Origin: Candidatus Pantoea deserta
Lineage (GTDB): Bacteria > Pseudomonadota > Gammaproteobacteria > Enterobacterales > Enterobacteriaceae
DNA: 64,000 nucleotides
Direction: 5' to 3'
NCBI RefSeq assembly: GCF_003813865.1
Contig: NZ_RMVG01000006.1
Coordinates: forward strand, 1-64,000
Below the pieces are notes generated by a model. That model made no database searches and had not been told where the DNA came from. It was given only the letters and a program-made list of their open reading frames with translations. Below, one piece after another: positions 34,601 through 43,064 of this stretch. Each line of letters opens with the position of its first letter. Positions within the stretch are counted from its first letter, which is position 1. Both the position numbers and the translations under genes were made by a program.

Positions 34601-35272
34601 AAATACAGTCCGGCGCGGACGTTTACCGCCGAAGGCACGGTCGGCATCGGCGGTATGTACATGTGTATCTACGGGATGGATTCGCCCGGCGGTTATCAGC
34701 TGGTGGGCCGGACCCTGCCAATCTGGAATAAATTCCTCAAAAACCCGCAGTTTGCTGCCAGCGAACCCTGGCTGCTGCACTTCTTTGACCAGGTGCGCTT
34801 TTATCCGGTAACCGAAGAGGAGCTGACGCAGCTCCGCGACGACTTCCGCGAGGGACGCGCGCGCATCCGTATCGAAGAGACGCTGTTTGATTTCGCCGCG
34901 CATCAGCAGTTTCTCGCCGATCACGCCGAGTCGATTGCCGATTTCCGTCAGCGCCAGGCCGCCGCCTTTGAGCAGGAGGTCGCCTTATGGGCGCAGGAAG
35001 AGCAGAGTGCTCCGCCGATCGATCAGGAGGCAGAGGTCGCGGCAGAGGCAGATGAAGATGCGCTGGCCGTATGCGCCGACATGAACGGCAACATCTGGAA
35101 AGTGCTGGCGCAGCCGGGCGATGTGGTGGAAGCCGGTCAGACGCTGATCATCGTCGAAGCGATGAAGATGGAGCTGGCGATTGTCGCGCCGCAGGCGGGC
35201 ACGGTGAAACGCATCGCCTGTCAGGCCGGGCGTCCGGTAAGTCCGGGCGATGTTCTGCTGTGGCTGGCCTGA
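31655..35272 (+). CDS. Urea carboxylase (or guanidine carboxylase), biotin-dependent
   Basis: 1205 residues. A biotin carboxylase domain covers about 1-450 (ATP-grasp STAGGGGIGLTRC, HVEVQIFGDG, FLEVNTRLQVEHPVTE). A KipA/AHS2-type part covers about 455-770 (PGTFSTVQDYPGRLGYWD, GVPPSGPMDD). A KipI/AHS1-type part covers about 805-1010. The biotin carrier domain at about 1135-1205 has the biotinyl lysine K1171 in VEAMKMEL. It carboxylates urea with bicarbonate and ATP to allophanate, the substrate of the preceding gene. Proteins annotated this way include guanidine carboxylases, which need a DUF1989 deiminase; a DUF1989 gene is 16 kb away, not adjacent. AGGAGGGG precedes the ATG. Confidence 0.92.
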   Translation: MFSTVLIANRGEIACRAIRTLKRLGVKSVAVYSDVDRNAQHVKEADMAIALGGDKASDSYLRIDKILAAARESGAEAIWPGYGFLSESLPFADACEQAGIAFVGPTAQQIGEFGLKHRARELAASASVPMTPGTPLLSSLEEALNAAEQIGYPVMLKSTAGGGGIGLTRCADDIALRNAWESVRRLGEQFFSDAGVFLERCIDRARHVEVQIFGDGSGKVVALGERDCSLQRRNQKVVEETPAPNLPQATRQALLASAVRLGELVNYRSAGTVEYIYDAEQDAFYFLEVNTRLQVEHPVTECVTGLDLVECMLKVAAGDAIDWTRLQQAPQGASIEVRLYAEDPLKNFQPSPGVLTGVTFPDDVRVDGWIDTGTEVSAFYDPLVAKLIVHADTRDAALLKMQQALAATQLHGIATNLDYLRQVVATEAFRSGDVWTRFLDSFTPQASMIEVLQPGTFSTVQDYPGRLGYWDIGVPPSGPMDDFAFRIANRIVGNHESAAGLEFTLQGPTLRFHCDAVIALTGADCPAELDGESVDYWQPVKVTAGQTLTLGRAQSGCRTCLAVRNGFDMPEYLGSRSTFSLGQFGGHAGRTLRVADMLPVSQPQLAACTTPAPVSEPQTPDRALIPHYGTEWRIGVLYGPHGAPDFFTQAAIDEFFASDWQVHYNSNRLGVRLVGPKPSWTRANGGEAGLHPSNVHDCEYAIGAVNFTGDFPVILTHDGPSLGGFVCPVTIAKAELWKVGQVKPGDRIRFHPISADEAVAREKAQAHSISTLRSAHAAAFDVPSLATSDIGSATLLASLPATESTPAVAYRQAGDKYVLIEYGDNVLDLALRLRVHLLMNALRERAVPGVEELSPGVRSLQVRYDSLILSQGELMNLLLGLEAKLGDVSALKVPSRIVWLPMAFEDSATLGAVERYKETVRASAPWLPNNVDFIQRINGLASREAVRDTLFNASYLILGLGDVYLGAPCAVPIDPRHRLLSSKYSPARTFTAEGTVGIGGMYMCIYGMDSPGGYQLVGRTLPIWNKFLKNPQFAASEPWLLHFFDQVRFYPVTEEELTQLRDDFREGRARIRIEETLFDFAAHQQFLADHAESIADFRQRQAAAFEQEVALWAQEEQSAPPIDQEAEVAAEADEDALAVCADMNGNIWKVLAQPGDVVEAGQTLIIVEAMKMELAIVAPQAGTVKRIACQAGRPVSPGDVLLWLA

Positions 35273-35281
35273 GGAGTCCGC

Positions 35282-35980
35282 ATGAATCTAAGCCCTCGCG
35301 GCAAAGGCCGCCCGGAAGCGCTGGCGGAGAAAGTTTACCAGGCGCTGAAGCAGGACATTTTCGACTTTCGCCTGATGCCCGGCGATCGCTTCAGCGAAAA
35401 AGAGATCGCCGACCGTCTGGAGGTGAGCCGCACGCCGGTACGGCAGGCGCTGTTCTGGCTGGAGCGTGAGGGCTACGTCGAAGTGTGGTTCCGCAGCGGC
35501 TGGCAGGTGAAACCGTTCGACTTCGCCTATTTCGAAGAGCTTTATGACTTCCGCACCGTGGTGGAGTGCGAAGCGGTGCGCCGCCTGTGCGCCCTGCCAT
35601 CGCCGCTGTGCGCAGACACCCTGGCGCCGCTGAAAGGCTTCTGGATTGATGCGCCGCGGCTGGAGAACGGCAAAGCGGTGTCCGCGCACGATGAAGCTTT
35701 CCATATAGCGCTGGTGGCCGCCGCCGGCAATCAGGAGATGGCGCGCATTCATGCCGAACTGACCGAAAAAATCCGCATCATTCGCCGTCTTGACTTCACC
35801 AGGGACGATCGCGTCGATGCCACTTATCGCGAACACGCCCAGATTTTACTGGCGATTTTTCAGCAACAGACCGAGGAGGCGCAGCGCATTCTGACCGATC
35901 ACATCGCCGTGAGTAAGGCTGAGGTCAGGAAAATTACTTTGCACATGTTACAGCAGGCCAGGCTCCAACCCATTGAATAA
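35282..35980 (+). CDS. GntR/FadR-family regulator of the urea operon
   Basis: 232 residues. The N-terminal winged helix (about 12-75) contains FSEKEIADRLEVSRTPVRQALFWLEREGYV. The C-terminal FCD domain has the metal/ligand His pattern DEAFHIALVAAAGN and EHAQIL. It starts nine bases after the carboxylase stop, with GAGGAG as ribosome site, and is followed 30 bases later by urtA. It therefore probably senses a substrate or product of this operon and tunes it, in addition to nitrogen control at the sigma-54 promoter. Confidence 0.88.
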   Translation: MNLSPRGKGRPEALAEKVYQALKQDIFDFRLMPGDRFSEKEIADRLEVSRTPVRQALFWLEREGYVEVWFRSGWQVKPFDFAYFEELYDFRTVVECEAVRRLCALPSPLCADTLAPLKGFWIDAPRLENGKAVSAHDEAFHIALVAAAGNQEMARIHAELTEKIRIIRRLDFTRDDRVDATYREHAQILLAIFQQQTEEAQRILTDHIAVSKAEVRKITLHMLQQARLQPIE

Positions 35981-36010
35981 ATTCATATAAACAATTTAGG
36001 GGTTCAGAAA

Positions 36011-37279
36011 ATGAAAAGACGTTCGTTGCTCAAGGCTTTCGCACTCTCAGCGACTGTGGTCAGCATGAGCCTTTCCTTTGGCGTCAGGGCCGCAGACACC
36101 ATCAAAGTCGGGATAATGCACTCGCTCTCCGGCACCATGGCGATATCGGAAACGCCGCTGAAAGAGGTGGCGCTGATGACTATTGATGAGATTAACGCGC
36201 AGGGCGGCGTGCTGGGCAAAAAGCTGGAACCCGTGGTGGTCGATCCCGCCTCTAACTGGCCGCTGTTCGCCGAGAAAGCGCGCCAGCTGCTGACGCAGGA
36301 TAAAACTGCCGTGGTGTTCGGCTGCTGGACCTCGGTATCGCGTAAATCGGTTCTGCCGGTATTTGAAGAGCTGAACGGCCTGCTGTTCTATCCGGTGCAG
36401 TATGAAGGCGAAGAGATGTCGCCAAACGTGTTCTACACCGGCGCCGCGCCGAACCAGCAGGCGATTCCGGCGGTGGAATATCTGATGAGCGAGGACGGCG
36501 GCAGCGCTAAACGTTTCTTCCTGCTGGGAACCGACTACGTCTATCCCCGCACCACCAACAAAATTTTGCGCGCCTTCCTGCATACAAAAGGGGTCCAGGA
36601 TAAGGATATTGAGGAAGTCTATACCCCGTTTGGATACAGCGATTATCAGACCATCGTTTCCAACATAAAAAAATTCTCGGCCGGCGGCAAAACCGCAGTG
36701 ATATCAACCATCAACGGCGACTCCAACGTGCCGTTCTATAAAGAGCTGGCCAATCAGGGCATAAAAGCGACCGATATTCCGGTTATCGCTTTCTCCGTGG
36801 GCGAAGAAGAGCTGCGCGGCATCGATACCAAACCGCTGGTCGGCCAGCTGGCGGCATGGAACTACTTTGAGTCACTGGATAACCCGGATAACCAGAAGTT
36901 TGTTGCTGCCTATCGTGCTTACGCCAAAGCTCATAATCTGCCCAACGCCGATACCGTGGTGACCAATGACCCGATGGAGGCAACCTACGTCGGCATTCAT
37001 ATGTGGGCGCAGGCCGTGGAAAAAGCGGGCACCACCGATGTGGATAAGGTGCGGGCGGCGATGGCCGGTCAGACTTTTAAGGCGCCGGACGGTTTTACTC
37101 TGACCATGGATCAGACCAACCACCATCTTCATAAGCCGGTCATGATTGGTGAAGTGGAAGAGAACAGCCAGTTCAACGTGGTGTGGCAGACCGAACAGCC
37201 GATACGCGCTCAGCCGTGGAGTCCGTATATCGCCGGGAATGACAAGAAGCCTGACCATCCCGTGAAAGCGACGCAGTAA
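36011..37279 (+). CDS. urtA: Urea-type ABC importer substrate-binding protein
   Basis: 422-residue periplasmic binder of the branched-chain-amide type. A signal peptide (MKRRSLLKAF start, cleavage near VRAAD at about 27) is followed by the UrtA-typical IKVGIMHSLSGTMAISETPL, VFGCWTSVSRKSVLPV and FYPVQYEGEE. It heads a complete urtABCDE set in standard order downstream of the carboxylase. Urea is the usual ligand. Guanidine or another small amide is possible given the ambiguity of the carboxylase. Confidence 0.92.
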   Translation: MKRRSLLKAFALSATVVSMSLSFGVRAADTIKVGIMHSLSGTMAISETPLKEVALMTIDEINAQGGVLGKKLEPVVVDPASNWPLFAEKARQLLTQDKTAVVFGCWTSVSRKSVLPVFEELNGLLFYPVQYEGEEMSPNVFYTGAAPNQQAIPAVEYLMSEDGGSAKRFFLLGTDYVYPRTTNKILRAFLHTKGVQDKDIEEVYTPFGYSDYQTIVSNIKKFSAGGKTAVISTINGDSNVPFYKELANQGIKATDIPVIAFSVGEEELRGIDTKPLVGQLAAWNYFESLDNPDNQKFVAAYRAYAKAHNLPNADTVVTNDPMEATYVGIHMWAQAVEKAGTTDVDKVRAAMAGQTFKAPDGFTLTMDQTNHHLHKPVMIGEVEENSQFNVVWQTEQPIRAQPWSPYIAGNDKKPDHPVKATQ

Positions 37280-37353
37280 GTTGCGTGAGGTGCGCGTCTT
37301 CGCAGAAAAGCAGGCGCGCACCCTCTCCAGCCACCATCAACAGGGCCAGAACT

Positions 37354-38919
37354 ATGTCTATCCGCCGTTATCTCTGCTGTCTGCTGTTACTTCTGCCCTG
37401 GCTGGCAAAGGCGGGCGACGGAGCAAGCTTTGCTGCCGCCAGCCGCATGCAGCAGGCGTCGCTGTTGCAACAGTGGGCTGCCGCACCGCAGGCCAGCCGT
37501 CTGCCGCTGCTGGAAGCGCTGCGCCATGAAACCGTGGTCATCGACCAGAATAAACAGCCGTTTAGCAAACAGGGCGCTGACCTGAAGCCGCTTGACAGCG
37601 CGCAGCAGCCGAGCGGCGGTACGAAAAAGCTGTTTATGAATAACCGCCTGCGCGTGCTGATCGCCAGCGCTCTCGCTGCTCACCAGCTGGTCAGCAGTGA
37701 TGCCGCTACGCGCCTGCGTGCCGCGCAGCAGCTGCAAAACGACGGCGCGGCAGATCAGCTGCCGCTCATCCAGCAGCGGCTGGCCGACGAGCGCGACACC
37801 CAGGTAAAGGCCGCACTGACCATGGCCGCGGCGAATCTGCAACTCGCCAGCGCCGACGCGGCAGTGCGCCTGAAGGCGGTCACGCTGCTTGGTGACTCCA
37901 GCGATCCCGGCACCCAGGCCAGCCTGAACCGCCTTACCCAGATTGCCAGTGAACCCAATGCCGATGTGCGCGCCGCGGCGGCGCACAGTCTTCAGCAGAT
38001 TAAACAGCGCCTGATGTGGGGGGATTTACTCGGACAGGCGTTTACCGGCCTGTCGCTGGGATCGATCCTGCTGCTGGCCGCGCTTGGCCTGGCGATTACC
38101 TACGGTCTGCTCGGGGTGATCAACATGGCGCACGGAGAAATGCTGATGCTAGGCGCCTACGCCACCTGGCTGGTGCAAAGCCTGTTTCAGCAGTTCGCGC
38201 CGCAGTGGCTGGCCTGGTATCCGCTGCTGGCGTTGCCGGTAGCCTTTATGGTGACGGCGGTGATGGGCATGGTGCTGGAGCGCACCATTATCCGCCATCT
38301 CTATGGCCGCCCGCTGGAGACGCTGCTGGCGACCTGGGGCATTAGCCTGATGTTGATCCAGCTGGTGCGCATGATGTTTGGCGCACAAAATCTCGAAGTC
38401 GCTAATCCGAACTGGCTCTCTGGCGGCCTTCAGGTATTGCCGAATCTGGTTTTGCCCTACAACCGTATCGCGGTCATTCTGTTTGTCGTGGCAGTGCTGG
38501 GGTTAACCTGGCTGTTGCTGAATAAAACCCGTCTTGGCCTCAGCGTGCGCGCCGTCACGCAAAACCGCGCCATGGCGGACTGCTGCGGCGTGCCGACCGG
38601 ACGTGTCGATATGCTGGCGTTTGGCCTCGGCTCCGGCATCGCCGGACTGGGCGGCGTGGCGCTGTCGCAGTTGGGCAATGTCGGCCCGGAACTGGGCCAG
38701 GGCTATATCATCGACTCTTTTCTCGTCGTGGTGCTGGGCGGCGTCGGCCAGCTGGCGGGCACCGTGGTGGCGGCCTTCGGCCTCGGTATTCTTAATAAAG
38801 TGCTCGAGCCGCAGACTGGCGCCGTGCTGGGCAAAATTCTTATCCTCGTCCTGATCGTGCTGTTTATCCAGAAACGTCCGCAAGGGTTGTTTGCCTTCAA
38901 AGGGAGGGTGATTGACTGA
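37354..38919 (+). CDS. urtB: Urea-type ABC importer permease UrtB
   Basis: 521 residues. The N-terminal signal (MSIRRYLCCLLLLLPW) is followed by a long non-membrane region (about 25-225) of Ala/Leu-rich helical repeats. A LivH-type permease domain comes next (about 230-515), with GLLGVINMAHGEMLMLGAY near the start and a late ELGQGYIIDSFLVVVLGGVG. UrtB proteins normally carry this extra N-terminal region, unlike LivH. ATG 37354 is preferred over an upstream GTG because the signal peptide then begins the protein. Its stop overlaps the urtC start (TGATG). Confidence 0.9.
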   Translation: MSIRRYLCCLLLLLPWLAKAGDGASFAAASRMQQASLLQQWAAAPQASRLPLLEALRHETVVIDQNKQPFSKQGADLKPLDSAQQPSGGTKKLFMNNRLRVLIASALAAHQLVSSDAATRLRAAQQLQNDGAADQLPLIQQRLADERDTQVKAALTMAAANLQLASADAAVRLKAVTLLGDSSDPGTQASLNRLTQIASEPNADVRAAAAHSLQQIKQRLMWGDLLGQAFTGLSLGSILLLAALGLAITYGLLGVINMAHGEMLMLGAYATWLVQSLFQQFAPQWLAWYPLLALPVAFMVTAVMGMVLERTIIRHLYGRPLETLLATWGISLMLIQLVRMMFGAQNLEVANPNWLSGGLQVLPNLVLPYNRIAVILFVVAVLGLTWLLLNKTRLGLSVRAVTQNRAMADCCGVPTGRVDMLAFGLGSGIAGLGGVALSQLGNVGPELGQGYIIDSFLVVVLGGVGQLAGTVVAAFGLGILNKVLEPQTGAVLGKILILVLIVLFIQKRPQGLFAFKGRVID

Positions 38920-39995
38920 TGAGCCAGCCACTGACATTAACCATCGGGCGAAAAGCGCCGCGCCTGACGTTTAGCATCGGCGCCGCCGTAACATTGCTGT
39001 TGCTGTTGCTGCCGTTCTGCGCCCTGCTGCCTGCCACTCATCCGCTGGCGATTTCCACCTATACGCTGACGCTGTTCGGCAAGATCCTCTGCTACGCCAT
39101 CGTCGCCGTCGCGCTCGATCTGGTGTGGGGTTATGCCGGTTTACTGTCGCTCGGCCACGGCCTGTTTTTCGCCCTCGGCGGCTACGCCATGGGCATGTAC
39201 CTGATGCGTCAGGCCGCAGGCGACGGACTGCCCGCTTTTATGTCATTTCTTTCCTGGCGCGAGCTGCCGTGGTTCTGGGCCGGAACGCAGCATTTTGCCT
39301 GGGCGCTGTGCCTGATTGTGCTGGTTCCCGGCCTGCTGGCGCTGGCGTTCGGTTTCTTCGCCTTTCGTTCAAAGATCAAAGGCGTCTACTTTTCGATCAT
39401 GACGCAGGCGCTGACCTACGCCGGTATGCTGCTGTTCTTTCGCAACGAAACCGGCTTCGGCGGCAATAATGGCTTCACTGGTTTCACCACCCTGCTCGGT
39501 TTTCATGTCACCGCGACCGGCACGCGCATCGGGCTGTTTGTCGCCTCTGTGTTGTTGCTTTTAATCAGCCTCGGCATCGGTTTTGCGCTGGCGCGCAGTA
39601 AGTTTGGCCGCGTGCTTACCGCCGTACGCGATGCTGAAAACCGTCTGATGTTTATTGGCTACGATCCCAAAGGTTTTAAGCTGTTCGTCTGGACCTTATC
39701 CGCCGTGCTGTGCGGGCTGGCGGGGGCGCTGTATGTGCCGCAGGTGGGCATTATCAATCCAGGGGAAATGTCGCCGACCAACTCGATTGAGGCGGCGATC
39801 TGGGTGGCGCTTGGCGGCCGGGGCACGCTGATTGGTCCGCTGCTCGGCGCGGCCATTGTCAACGGGGCTAAAAGCTGGTTCACCGTGGCGTTTCCTGAGT
39901 TCTGGCTGTTCTTTCTCGGTTTGATGTTTATCCTTGTCACGCTGTTTTTACCGCGTGGCGTCATTGGCCTGCTGCGCCGGAGGCGTGATGACTGA
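38919..39995 (+). CDS. urtC: Urea-type ABC importer permease UrtC
   Basis: 358-residue LivM-type permease with about nine hydrophobic segments. It has DLVWGYAGLLSLGHGLFFALGGYA near residue 70, the UrtC-typical FFRNETGFGGNNGFTGF near 170 and a terminal VTLFLPRGVIGLL. It pairs with UrtB. Translation is coupled on both sides: TGATG with urtB and an 8-base overlap with urtD. Confidence 0.92.
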   Translation: MSQPLTLTIGRKAPRLTFSIGAAVTLLLLLLPFCALLPATHPLAISTYTLTLFGKILCYAIVAVALDLVWGYAGLLSLGHGLFFALGGYAMGMYLMRQAAGDGLPAFMSFLSWRELPWFWAGTQHFAWALCLIVLVPGLLALAFGFFAFRSKIKGVYFSIMTQALTYAGMLLFFRNETGFGGNNGFTGFTTLLGFHVTATGTRIGLFVASVLLLLISLGIGFALARSKFGRVLTAVRDAENRLMFIGYDPKGFKLFVWTLSAVLCGLAGALYVPQVGIINPGEMSPTNSIEAAIWVALGGRGTLIGPLLGAAIVNGAKSWFTVAFPEFWLFFLGLMFILVTLFLPRGVIGLLRRRRDD

Positions 39996-40779
39996 CCTAC
40001 TCTTTACCCAACCGCAACCCGCGGACCGCCATCGTCATCAGAGCGATCCGGTGCTTCAGCTGAACAACATCAGCGTGTCCTTCGACGGCTTTCGTGCATT
40101 GACCGATCTGTCGTTGCAGATCGGCGTCGGCGAGCTGCGCTGCGTTATCGGGCCAAACGGCGCGGGCAAAACCACGCTGATGGACGTGATAACAGGGAAA
40201 ACGCGACCGGATAAGGGAGAGGTGATTTATGATCAGGACACTGACCTCACCCGGTTATCGCCGCCAGAGATCGCCCGCGCCGGCATAGGACGCAAGTTTC
40301 AGAAGCCCACCGTGTTTGAGGCGCTGACGGTATTTGAAAACCTGGAAATTGCGCTGAAAAATGACAAATCAGTCTGGGCCAGCCTGCGGGCGCGTCTCAA
40401 CAGTGAGCAGCAGGATCGCATTGATGAAGTGTTGAAGCTGTTACGGCTTAGCGGCGAACGCCAGCGTAAGGCGGGGCTGCTGTCGCATGGACAAAAGCAG
40501 TTTCTTGAAATCGGCATGCTGCTGGTGCAGGACCCGCACTTACTGTTGCTTGACGAACCGGCAGCGGGGATGACCGATGCCGAAACCGCCTACACCGCCG
40601 AGCTGTTTCGCAGTCTCGCCGGTAAGCATTCCCTGATGGTCGTCGAACACGATATGGGCTTTGTGGAAACCATCGCGGATCATGTCACGGTATTACATCA
40701 GGGGCAGGTGCTGGCTGAGGGTTCGCTGCGCGACGTGCAGGCTAACGAACAGGTGATTGACGTTTATCTGGGACGCTGA
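39988..40779 (+). CDS. urtD: Urea-type ABC importer ATPase UrtD
   Basis: 264-residue LivG-type ATPase. It has Walker A IGPNGAGKTTLMDVITG near residue 53, the UrtD-style GIGRKFQKPTVFEALTVFENL, signature LSHGQKQFLEIGM, Walker B LLLLDEPAAGMTDAE and an H-loop VVEHDMGFVE. ATG 39988 is chosen because AGGCGTG stands before it and because it lies only 8 bases inside urtC. It works with UrtE as a heterodimer. Confidence 0.92.
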   Translation: MTDLLFTQPQPADRHRHQSDPVLQLNNISVSFDGFRALTDLSLQIGVGELRCVIGPNGAGKTTLMDVITGKTRPDKGEVIYDQDTDLTRLSPPEIARAGIGRKFQKPTVFEALTVFENLEIALKNDKSVWASLRARLNSEQQDRIDEVLKLLRLSGERQRKAGLLSHGQKQFLEIGMLLVQDPHLLLLDEPAAGMTDAETAYTAELFRSLAGKHSLMVVEHDMGFVETIADHVTVLHQGQVLAEGSLRDVQANEQVIDVYLGR

Positions 40780-40780
40780 A

Positions 40781-41479
40781 ATGTTACAGGTATCAGAACT
40801 GAATCAATATTATGGCGGCAGCCACATTCTGCGCGGGCTTTCATTTGACGCTAAGCCCGGTGAAATTACCTGCCTGCTGGGACGCAATGGCGTAGGGAAA
40901 ACCACGCTGCTGAAGTGTCTGATGGGCGTGATCCCGGCTAAGTCGGGTGAAATCCGCTGGCAGAATAAGATCATTAATACCCTTAAACCGCACCAGCGCG
41001 TACAGGCGGGCATCGCCTATGTGCCGCAGGGACGTGAAATTTTTCCACGCCTGACGGTAGAGGAAAACCTGCTGATGGGACTGTCTCGTTTCTCCGGCGG
41101 CAAGGCGAAACAGGTCCCCGATGAAATCTACCGCTTGTTTCCGGTGTTGTCGCAGATGAAACTGCGGCGCGGCGGCGATCTTTCGGGTGGTCAGCAGCAG
41201 CAGCTGGCGATTGGACGCGCCCTCGCCTGCCGCCCGCAGCTGTTAATTCTTGATGAACCCACGGAAGGCATACAGCCCTCCGTAATCAAAGAAATTGGCG
41301 CCGTTATCCGGCAGCTGGCGCAGCGTGGCGATATGGCGATCCTGCTGGTCGAGCAGTTTTATGATTTTGCCGCTGAACTGGCGGGCAACTACCTGGTGAT
41401 GTCGCGCGGAGAAATCGTTCAAAGAGGAAAAGGCGAAAATATGGAAAGCGAGGGCGTGCGAAATCTGGTCGCGATATAA
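40781..41479 (+). CDS. urtE: Urea-type ABC importer ATPase UrtE
   Basis: 232-residue LivF-type ATPase. It has SELNQYYGGSHILRGLSF at the N-terminus, Walker A LGRNGVGKTTLLKC, signature LSGGQQQQLAIGRAL, Walker B LLILDEPTEGIQPS and H-loop LVEQFYDFA. It starts one base after the urtD stop and ends the operon. No terminator follows. Instead a truncated PadR-family frame begins immediately after its stop. Confidence 0.92.
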   Translation: MLQVSELNQYYGGSHILRGLSFDAKPGEITCLLGRNGVGKTTLLKCLMGVIPAKSGEIRWQNKIINTLKPHQRVQAGIAYVPQGREIFPRLTVEENLLMGLSRFSGGKAKQVPDEIYRLFPVLSQMKLRRGGDLSGGQQQQLAIGRALACRPQLLILDEPTEGIQPSVIKEIGAVIRQLAQRGDMAILLVEQFYDFAAELAGNYLVMSRGEIVQRGKGENMESEGVRNLVAI

Positions 41480-41769
41480 GCAACCGCAAACGCTACGCGA
41501 TTAATGAGCAGGGTAAAGGCTGGCTGACTGAGCATCAGGCTATGGCTGAAGCACTGCTCGCCAAACTGGCGTTGTTTGCCCGGCAGAGTGAGACCGTGAA
41601 TCAGGCAATGTCTGAACAGCGTCAGCCATTTGAACCCTCGGTTATGCAGGCGCTTCACGAGCTGCGTAGTCAGTTGCATCTCAATCATGGCAGTGATGAA
41701 CAGACGCAGCGACAGGTTGCCGCTATTTTGCAGCAAACGCTGGCTCAGCTGAAAACTGTTAGATCGTGA
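41480..41769 (+). pseudogene. 3-prime remnant of a PadR-family regulator gene (YqjI-like)
   Basis: An open frame without a start runs from the urtE stop to 41769. It reads as the end of a PadR regulator: RKRYAINEQGKGWLTEHQ (wing and start of the C-terminal helix), then a long helical tail ending AAILQQTLAQLKTV. The N-terminal helix-turn-helix is missing; urtE sequence occupies its place. An ATG at 41542 could express only 75 residues. The join suggests that the urea operon was inserted into, or a deletion fused it to, an older regulator gene. Confidence 0.65.
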
Positions 41770-41864
41770 TCTGCGCTAAAAGCGCATTGATATGTGACCT
41801 CAATAAGGCCGTTCTGCTACCAATTGTTCCTGCCCTGTCCACAGGCATATCCGTGAAAAGGTAT

Positions 41865-42164
41865 TTAGTTACTCATCGCTAAATACCTCCTTAATGCCGC
41901 TGCCAGCTGTTCCGGCCGCAATTTCCAGCCGTACTGTTTTTCACAGGCAACGATAATCGGCTCGCCCTCGGCCAGGGTCACCATATCGGGATGTTCGTGG
42001 GAGCCAGCCACGGCGGAATAGCTGGTCTGATGCCGCACTATGGCTGTGATACCGGCATACCCGGTCGCATCCGGCGCAGCGAAATCCAGCTCCCCTTCTC
42101 CCAGCTTTGCCAGCCCGTTATTATTATCAATATCTCTCATTCGGCGAGGACGCCGATTCATCAT
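41865..42164 (-). pseudogene. Deleted copy of a class I/II aminotransferase gene
   Basis: 99 readable residues match two separate parts of the aminotransferase at 16190-17398. The first is LGEGELDFAAPDATGYAGI. The second is PDMVTLAEGEPIIVAC with GWKLRPEQLAAAL. They are fused with an in-frame loss of about 56 residues between them. Everything upstream of the first part and everything after the second, including the PLP lysine, is absent. Similarity is clear at DNA level too. It cannot be an active enzyme and is best read as the relic of a paralogue. Confidence 0.75.
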
Positions 42165-42605
42165 CCTGTGTCGTCACTTGTCTGGTCTGCGCCAGGGCAT
42201 GAGATGAGCGACGTATTTGTCAATAGTGTCTGTTTAATGCGCGGGGAGCACGCAGCTCAATCAGCTGGAGATAACGGCGCAATCACAGCGCGTAGCGCAT
42301 TCGCTGGCGGTGCGTTCCGGCAACAATGACGCGCGGCAATGGCGGTCTTCCGCTTTTTGCATGGCATAACACCTGGCTGGCGGCGAGAAAGCGCGCCTGC
42401 CACACGGTTTCCCCACCCTGACGGCGCGATTGAATAACCTCAACGTACAAAACCGGGCAGCGGCTTGTTGTTGCTTACGAATAATGGTTGAGTTTATGCG
42501 CTGCGTCTGAGGACCACGCCGCGCTAGCGCATACGGCCGAAGGGATAGCAGTCACGTTCGTGCATTCATTACCGAAACGTTTCAACTCCCGACTTGCACA
42601 CAACC
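42165..42605. other. Intergenic scar region
   Basis: About 440 bases between the aminotransferase relic and the toxin gene. Short open frames on both strands match nothing I know. Given the relics on its left, decayed coding DNA is likely. Confidence 0.35.
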
Positions 42606-43064
42606 TTACTTTAGTCGGTTATCAAACTGGAAGGGAATCGCCTCTGCCTGATGCGTGATTTCATAGCATTCCGGGTGTTCAGGATTCAGCAGGTAGTTAT
42701 ATTCCACAGGCGACAGGACGCTGGGAACACGCAAGGCGATTGAGCTTTTAGAAAAGATCCAGGCATCACCGTATGCGGCCAGCTCTGGCGGCGCTTCTTC
42801 AGCAGCCCAGCGATCTGGCAGTTCATCCATGCTGGCAGCCTGAATAAGCGCATCTGGCACATCAATACGCAACAGGGTGAAATAATCCAGAATGTGGGCC
42901 GCATGCAAATGAACCAGCGTCTCCAGCATGGTGAGCGAGGCGGTTTCTGAAAGATACACCATAGAAGTGCCAACGCTGTTCCATCGGCCTCCGGCTTCCT
43001 TTGCGCCGTAACCCGTCCAGGCGGTAGAAAGATACTTCGTTTTTGTCAGCCGATAGAGGATCAA
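42606..43064 (-). CDS. RES-domain toxin
   Basis: 152 residues of the RES family, whose toxins (for example MbcT and ParT) consume NAD or modify a metabolic enzyme through ADP-ribosyl chemistry. The family pattern is visible: Arg in MILYRLTK, GGRWNSVGTSMVYLSE near residue 25 (Arg, Tyr), ETLVHL with the conserved Glu near 48, and a late RVPSVLSPVEYNYLLNPEHP typical of RES C-termini. It follows the antitoxin gene with a four-base overlap, the usual antitoxin-first order. Confidence 0.88.
   Translation of the reverse strand: MILYRLTKTKYLSTAWTGYGAKEAGGRWNSVGTSMVYLSETASLTMLETLVHLHAAHILDYFTLLRIDVPDALIQAASMDELPDRWAAEEAPPELAAYGDAWIFSKSSIALRVPSVLSPVEYNYLLNPEHPECYEITHQAEAIPFQFDNRLK

Noticed and set aside
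41772..41786. Hairpin TGCGCT-AAA-AGCGCA after the PadR remnant
   Set aside because: Short stem without a T-run, and no intact gene ends there; not listed as a terminator.
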